Shown: positions 58,663 to 64,000 of the stretch, piece after piece
Layout: each line of letters starts with the position of its first letter
Position numbering within the stretch: position 1 is the stretch's first letter
Source of the DNA: Hyaloscypha bicolor E
Lineage: Eukaryota > Ascomycota > Leotiomycetes > Helotiales > Hyaloscyphaceae
Direction of reading: 5' to 3'
DNA: 64,000 nt
Assembly (NCBI RefSeq): GCF_002865645.1
Contig: NW_020194585.1
Location: 930,001-994,000, forward strand
Program-made: the position numbers and the translations under genes
Notes under the pieces: model-generated
The model's database searches: none
Told to the model about the DNA's origin: nothing
What the model saw: the letters and a program-made list of their open reading frames with translations, nothing else

Positions 58663-61182
58663 CTAAAGAGCAATACCCCCAGTCTCTTCATCCACCTCCA
58701 TGGCTACATCTTTCGCCTCGCTTCCCATTTCTACAGCAGAATTCCAAGTCCTTGCATTCCTCGGCCACATTCTCTTGTACAAACTCACACCCACAGAGTC
58801 CTGCGGATTGATCTTCCCATCGAAAGTCGCTTTGAAGTATCCATGTGTACCCAGACTCTCCTTAATGAAGCCACTTCTCCCTCTCTTGGTCCACAGCTGC
58901 AAGGCCTTGAACCACTCCACATCCTCGCGGTTGAAGAACATGTATCGAATGGTAACAAGCTTCTTGTGAATCTTATATGGATGTCCAGTGAGAATGATTC
59001 GCTTGGCAATCACACGGGAGGAGGATGGTGCAAGTGAGGTTCCTGTTCCCATGAGAGTCAGGGGTAGCTTGGCAGACTCTTCTCCGCTTATGCCATCGTC
59101 TGGAACATTACGCTTGAAGAAGAGGGTAGGCACAGAGCCCCATGTTAGAGGAGCCACAAAGGTCGCAATGGCTGATCGGCCAGGGTAGAGGAATCGATCG
59201 AACTTGTGGACATCGTTCTGCGTGTTTGCTCCATCAGAGAACAACGGATTGATAACAAAGCGGCGAGGACCGCATTGCATGATGATTTCCTCTTTCGATT
59301 TGACTGGAGAAGGGTAGTCGGAGGCGAGGGTGATGTTGAAATTGAGGACTGCACGCTTGTGCTCGTGGCGCAGTAAGGAGAAGAGGTTGAGGGGCCGTGA
59401 AAAATTGTATAAGGATCGGAATGAGGTAGGGACATTTCGAAGATGGACGTGAACCCGAGTTCCAGCAGGCACACCACCAACTAATGCCTCGCGAGTGACC
59501 TGACTCCTCGCTGATTTGTAGTCGGGCACTTGAAGCATTCGCCGCCAGTCTTCTGGTTCGTGAGCTCTGTCTTCGGCTTCTTCCCAGTGGCTCGTCCGAA
59601 GGCTCTTGAGTCCTCGAAATCGAGCTAATCGTTCTCGTGCCAGTACTTGCGGATGAAGCTCAATCTCATCTGGAAATTCACGATCCTCCTCGGCTTCATC
59701 TCCTTTTCGTGCTCTGAAAGCAGCCAACTGTTCTGCTTCCGCTTCATCATCTGGTTTTGGATCGAGAAACATCTCGGATTGTGGATATTCAGTGGGTGCT
59801 GCTTCAGTCGGCTCTCGTGGCGCAAACCCTTCGATTCCATCCTGAGGAAGAGCCGGTGCATCCATTGACACATCGCCTTGCTCGTCATAATCTTCTAAAT
59901 CCGACCCTGAATCAGAGAAATTGTCTCCCAAGAACCATGCTGCTTGATACGCCGATGTTCCTTTGGGCAATCGTTTTGGGGTGGCTGGCATATGCGTCTG
60001 GTCGTCTGAAAAGTAATGATGATCGTCCAGAAGTACTCCTCGCTTGTCGACTGTAGCGACTGACATTGCTCCATCCATATCTAGATCATCCTCCATCATA
60101 ATCTCTTCCGGAGCCAGTTCTGCAAGATCATCTTGCTCTGCAGTGGGAGAATCAAGGACCTTCTCGTCACCACTTTCATCGACAGCCATCTCTTCCACTT
60201 TTCTCTTCTTGGAAGCTAATGGAGCAGCAGTGATTTTTTCGATTTGAAAATCTCCCCAGTCTCCGACTTGGACCAACCTGTCCGCCTTTAACCCTTTCCC
60301 TCTGACAACTCCTGTGAACACAACATTGCCTTGCTCATTTTCAGGCCACTGGACTTCATCGACTAGCATCCAACTTCTCTCCTCTCTCCATCGAACCCCT
60401 TTGGGCGTTGCGGTACATAATGATCTCATTAGATTGGCGCATTCTTGTCGGGAATCCAAATTATGTACTTTCTCCTGATCCGGATGGAAATGGGTGATCC
60501 ATGACTTGAGAGATGAAAGCACCTGTGTCCTTCTCTTCGGAGGCTCAACTTTATCTAGTCCTTGGACAACAGTCAAAAGGGTTGACAGGCCTTGACTTTC
60601 AACACTTCGTATGATCAGTTCTCCCAACGCATCCACCTCTTGATCCGGGGATAGTACGAATATGACAAAATCCGCCACCCGCCCAGCATCTAAACATGCG
60701 ATCAAATCCCGTTTGAGAACCACATATTGGATCTTTTGCTTGAATCTATCGATATCTGTCCGGACCAAGCCTGCTTCTGGGATCTCCATGTCGATGTCCA
60801 GACTACCACTTAGAAGTCGCACTGCCGCAGCAGCATCCCCTCCTTCGCATAGCGGCACAACTGCAACTATTCTCGGTGCTCCATCACGTCCTGCAAAAAC
60901 ATTGGTCTCCCTTAGATGTTCCTTGTGCTTAGTCTGTTGCTTCTGTCGCGCTTGGTTTCGGCGCTCGAATTTAGACATAAGATGCTGATGAGGCGTCCTT
61001 CGATGGCTTAAATCAGATACTTTGCCTACATACTGTTAAAATAAAGCTTTCATCAAGCAGAAGTAATGTGTACCTTTCGAGATTTCCTTCAATGCACCCT
61101 TGGTCGTCTTCCGAGACTTGAATGGTTTGTGCGAGACTTTCGTGGTACTCCTGTGAGAGTGAGATGAGAGTGAAGAAGGCAT
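58663..61182 (-). CDS. TSR1: Ribosome biogenesis protein Tsr1
   Basis: GTPase-like but inactive factor on late 40S pre-ribosomes, related to Bms1. Exon 1 (61074-61182) encodes MPSSLSSHSHRSTTKVSHKP and FKSRKTTKGALKEISK; a 48-nt intron (61026-61073) leads to exon 2 (58663-61025), for 823 residues. It has a basic N-terminus (SKFERRNQARQKQQTKHKEH), a Bms1/Tsr1 GTPase-like domain (RIVAVVPLCEGGDAAAAVRL), an AARP2CN region, a long acidic segment and the DUF663 C-terminal block (VNIHLRNVPT-like VHVHLRNVPTSF, RKRIIL-like IAKRIILTGHPYKIHKK, MFFNREDVEWFK). Without the first exon the basic start would be missing. Divergently transcribed from UTP7. Confidence 0.94.
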
Positions 61183-61477
61183 GCTGCCGTCGCCTCCGGC
61201 CTTGAATCTGAAGGGTATCGAAGCCACGATTGGACTATTGTCAAATATTCTTGTATCGTGATAAGTCGTAAGTCGGAGGAAAATGTGGGGGATACCTATG
61301 AAACTTTTTTTCTGTGCGCTTATCGCGATAAGGACGTCCTGGCATCGCCTATCGGGAAGTCTTGGCATTCAAAATTTCGAAGACACGCCGTATGCGTCCT
61401 ACCGAACTTAAAACGTTTGACCAGCACCCCAATATTTCTGCGAAACATGTCGACGGCGGTTTGACTTAGAAGCAAAT
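61183..61477. promoter_or_regulatory. Shared 295-bp TSR1/UTP7 bidirectional promoter
   Basis: Separates two ribosome-assembly genes that are expected to be co-expressed. It contains a perfect 14-bp palindrome, CTTATCGCGATAAG, at 61319-61332 (two inverted GATAAG boxes around CGCG) and another GTGATAAG at 61258-61265. A poly-T run (TTTTTTT) at about 61305-61311 may favour nucleosome depletion. Confidence 0.6.
61319..61332. promoter_or_regulatory. Perfect palindrome with inverted GATA boxes
   Basis: CTTATCGCGATAAG is self-complementary over 14 bp and sits between the two divergent start codons. Confidence 0.6.
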
Positions 61478-63246
61478 ATGGAGGTCGATGCACCAGATGA
61501 TGTTGCTAGCTTCAAGGAGCATTTCAATGGAGCAGTTCCAATCAAGAGAGCTGGAATGGATTTGACGACCACATCATCTGACGCAACTCAACTTCGAAAG
61601 CGGAAAGAGGCAGAAAAAGCGTATGGTAGAGGCCGGAAGATCCCAGGTGAGTACACGAATCTAATATTCCCAGCGAGCTCGGACATTGACGGCTTGCAGT
61701 GAAGAGCATTAAAGACAAGAAGCTTCGAGGAAACCTAAAAGCCCTTGAGAACAAGTACAAAACTGCGACGCTGCGGGCAAAAGATGCGGAAATTCTTCAC
61801 GAAAATACCGAGGGGTTCTTAGAGCCGGAAGACGAGCTAGAGCGAACATACAAAGTACGGCAGGAGGACATTGTAGCAGAAGTCCCGATTGAGACGGCGA
61901 AGAAGAGATTCGAGCTGAAGCTAGACGCCCTGGGACCATATGTCTGTGATTACACGAGGAATGGGAGGGAATTACTGCTTGCTGGTCGAAAGGGCCATGT
62001 TGCTACGATGGACTGGCGAGAAGGAAAGCTCGGATGCGAGATACAACTCGGCGAAACGGTACGAGATGCGAGGTGGCTACATAATAACCAGTTGTTCGCA
62101 GTTGCGCAGAAGAAATATGTCTACATTTACGATCGGGCAGGTGTGGAGATACATTGCCTGAAGAAGCACATCGAGGTCACAAATATGGAGTTTCTCCCAT
62201 ATCACTACCTGCTGGCCACAGTAGTAAGTAATTATGGTCTATCTTGGAAATGACAACTAACTCCATGTTAGGGCAACGCTGGATACTTGAAATATCAAGA
62301 TGTCTCTACTGGCCAAATGGTTATTGAGATTCCTACCAAGCTCGGTTCTCCTACTTCCTTAACACAAAATCCACAGAACGCCGTCCTTCACATGGGTCAC
62401 CAAAATGGCACGGTCACTCTCTGGTCACCTAATTCTACAACGCCACTCGCCAAACTTCTTGCTCACCGAGGTCCAGTCCGAGCTCTAGGTGTGGATCGAG
62501 AAGGGAGATATATGGTCTCAACAGGTCAAGACCTCAAGATGTCAGTTTGGGACATCCGAATGTTCAAGGAAGTCAACAGCTATTTTACGAGACAGCCAGC
62601 TTCATCAGTTGCAATATCAGACCGCGGTTTAACAGCCGTTGGCTGGGGCACACAGACGTCAATATGGCGAGGTCTGTTCTCGAAACATTCACTTGAGCAA
62701 GAAAAGATCCAAAGTCCATATATGGCATGGAGAGGTGATGGCAAGCGGATAGAGCGAGTACGGTGGTGCCCATTTGAAGATCTGTTAGGTGTCTCTCACA
62801 ACGAGGGATTTTCCTCGATCATCGTCCCGGGAGCTGGAGAGCCTAACTTCGACGCCAGCGAGGTCAACCCATACGAGAACACCAAGCAACGACAAGAAGC
62901 CGAAGTGAAGTCCTTGCTCAACAAGCTGCAGCCAGAAATGATCTCCTTGAACCCAGAATATATCGGAAACTTAGATTTACTGTCTGCCGAACAACGAAAG
63001 GCAGAGAAGGATCTTGACCAGAAACCTGTTGATCCGATTGCAGATATCAAGAATCGTGGGAGAGGGAAGAATAGCTCTTTGAGGAAATATCTGAGGAAGA
63101 AGGGGTCGAGAAATATTATCGATGAGAGGAGGCTGAAGATTGAGGAGCTGAGGAAGAGCCAGGGCGAGAAGCAACGGAAAAGGCTAAAGGAAGCGGAGCA
63201 AGAGCTTGGTCCTGCCTTAGGACGTTTTGTCAGGAAAGGGGCTTGA
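61478..63246 (+). CDS. UTP7: U3 snoRNP / SSU-processome WD40 protein Utp7
   Basis: Nucleolar 18S rRNA maturation factor (human WDR46). Exons 61478-61646, 61700-62223 and 62272-63246 total 1668 nt (555 residues). The start gives MEVDAPDDVASFKEHFNGAV; the basic helical N-terminus is RKEAEKAYGRGRKIP then VKSIKDKKLRGNLKALENKY. WD40 blades include DYTRNGRELLLAGRKGHVAT, LLAHRGPVRALGVDREGRYM, STGQDLKMSVWDIRMFKEVN and TAVGWGTQTSIWRG. The BING4CT-type C-terminal region reads RVRWCPFEDLLGVSHNEGFS and IIVPGAGEPNFDASEVNPYE, followed by a Lys/Arg-rich tail. Intact. Confidence 0.95.
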
Positions 63247-64000
63247 TTTCCAGCTGTTGAAATACCACAAAAAATACAGCCGGCAAACATCACCCGTATG
63301 CGCTCTTGGGACACCAACTACAATTTTCCTGCCCAACTACAACTGTTCCAAGTCGGAAGTGATATTCCGCGCCTCCCAGTAAGTGTACTCATTAAGTGTC
63401 AATAATTCCCTGCCCGCGTTTGATCCTTTTGCCTTCTTGGATCAATGCTGTTAATGACGGAAGGAGCATCTTGTGGTTGTCAGCACCTTACATCCTAGAC
63501 AATGATTCATGTTCAAGATCGTTCTTAATTACCTAGCAAATACACGGTGGCAGCTGAATTTCAGATTGACGCCCATGATGCTAAATTCTTACCCCCGGGT
63601 CTTAGTGGGCGGTTGCAATGCAAAGAGTTGAGAAAACACAATTGAACAGAATGTTCATGATAACAATGGCTTTTTCCCCGAGCCTCCACTTGGCTGTGGT
63701 CTCTATCAGGAGATTGCCGAGTTTCATAGCCTACTGAGACCCAAATCTCAACTCTGGACCAACAGCTTACTACATATTTCATTTTCTCTTTTGGCGCGCC
63801 AAGGCGAGGCACTTGCCCCAATTTTGCCGTTGGAACTCGCCTTTCATTCGGGACCAACCTCCTGACATTGACCTGATCGCACGAGCCGATTGTATGTGTA
63901 GAAGTTGCCCATATCCACGTTGGCCTTCTGTGGACGTCTCATCAATCAGGCTCCTAGACATAAGAAATGTGCAAGAGGCGAGAGGGATCAAATGCTCGCA
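63247..64000. other. Right flank without recognised genes
   Basis: 3' flank of UTP7, then sequence with only short overlapping frames (63561-63857 and 63779-63991, minus). Nothing supported. Confidence 0.45.

Noticed and set aside
59625..60056. Open frames overlapping TSR1
   Set aside because: Shadows of the acidic segment of TSR1; the TSR1 frame itself is continuous.

Overview
The window looks like genomic DNA of a filamentous ascomycete (Pezizomycotina). The genes have short introns of about 45-70 nt with GT..AG ends and a CTAAC-like branch site. The gene content is typical of such fungi: NACHT/ankyrin receptor, Zn2Cys6 regulators, GH15+CBM20 glucoamylase, GH28 polygalacturonase, TRI12-type efflux pump, P450 and a Tc1/mariner element. 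A helotialean (Leotiomycetes) host is my impression from protein style, not something I could prove. All exon boundaries were read by eye; reading-frame closure was checked for each intact multi-exon model.

Layout. 1-2762 has no recognisable gene. 2763-5436 (-) is a secreted glucoamylase with a starch-binding domain. 7605-9788 (+) is the tri-snRNP factor Snu66/SART1. 10306-13390 (-) holds an intact SprT-like metalloprotease flanked by two decayed relatives. 14129-14815 (-) is mitochondrial ribosomal protein bL28m and 15291-16340 (-) a nitronate monooxygenase. 17067-17715 (-) is a broken F-box gene. 18241-20830 is a transposon island: a 186-bp MITE and, 38 bp away, a 2.36-kb Tc1/mariner element with complete ends but two nonsense codons. 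21801-23506 (+) is a Zn2Cys6 regulator, 24506-25640 (+) a glycine-zipper protein and 26198-27551 (+) an exopolygalacturonase gene with an in-frame TGA.

28235-32680 (+) is a large NACHT-ankyrin receptor. 33641-34459 (+) is a decayed 2EXR/F-box-like gene, 34946-35212 (+) a small single-pass membrane protein, 36565-37636 (+) a coiled-coil protein and 37793-39341 (-) mitochondrial aspartate aminotransferase with two microexons. 40400-42494 (+) is a frameshifted P450, convergent with a fungal-type regulator at 42692-44477 (-). 44478-46864 is repeat-rich. 46865-47597 (+) is a small secreted Cys-rich protein, 48471-50114 (-) a sugar transporter, 51452-52348 (-) a truncated BAHD-type acyltransferase and 53890-55923 (+) a TRI12-family efflux pump.

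The right end is housekeeping: peptidyl-tRNA hydrolase Pth2, then divergent TSR1 and UTP7, both ribosome-assembly factors, sharing a 295-bp promoter.

How it fits together. Conserved housekeeping genes alternate with accessory stretches where transposons and broken genes pile up. Many of the breaks are C-to-T type nonsense changes, as expected from repeat-induced point mutation (RIP). The P450, regulator, acyltransferase fragment and TRI12 pump between 40.4 and 55.9 kb could be the remains of a decayed secondary-metabolite locus; that is inference. I found no rRNA, tRNA or CRISPR array.
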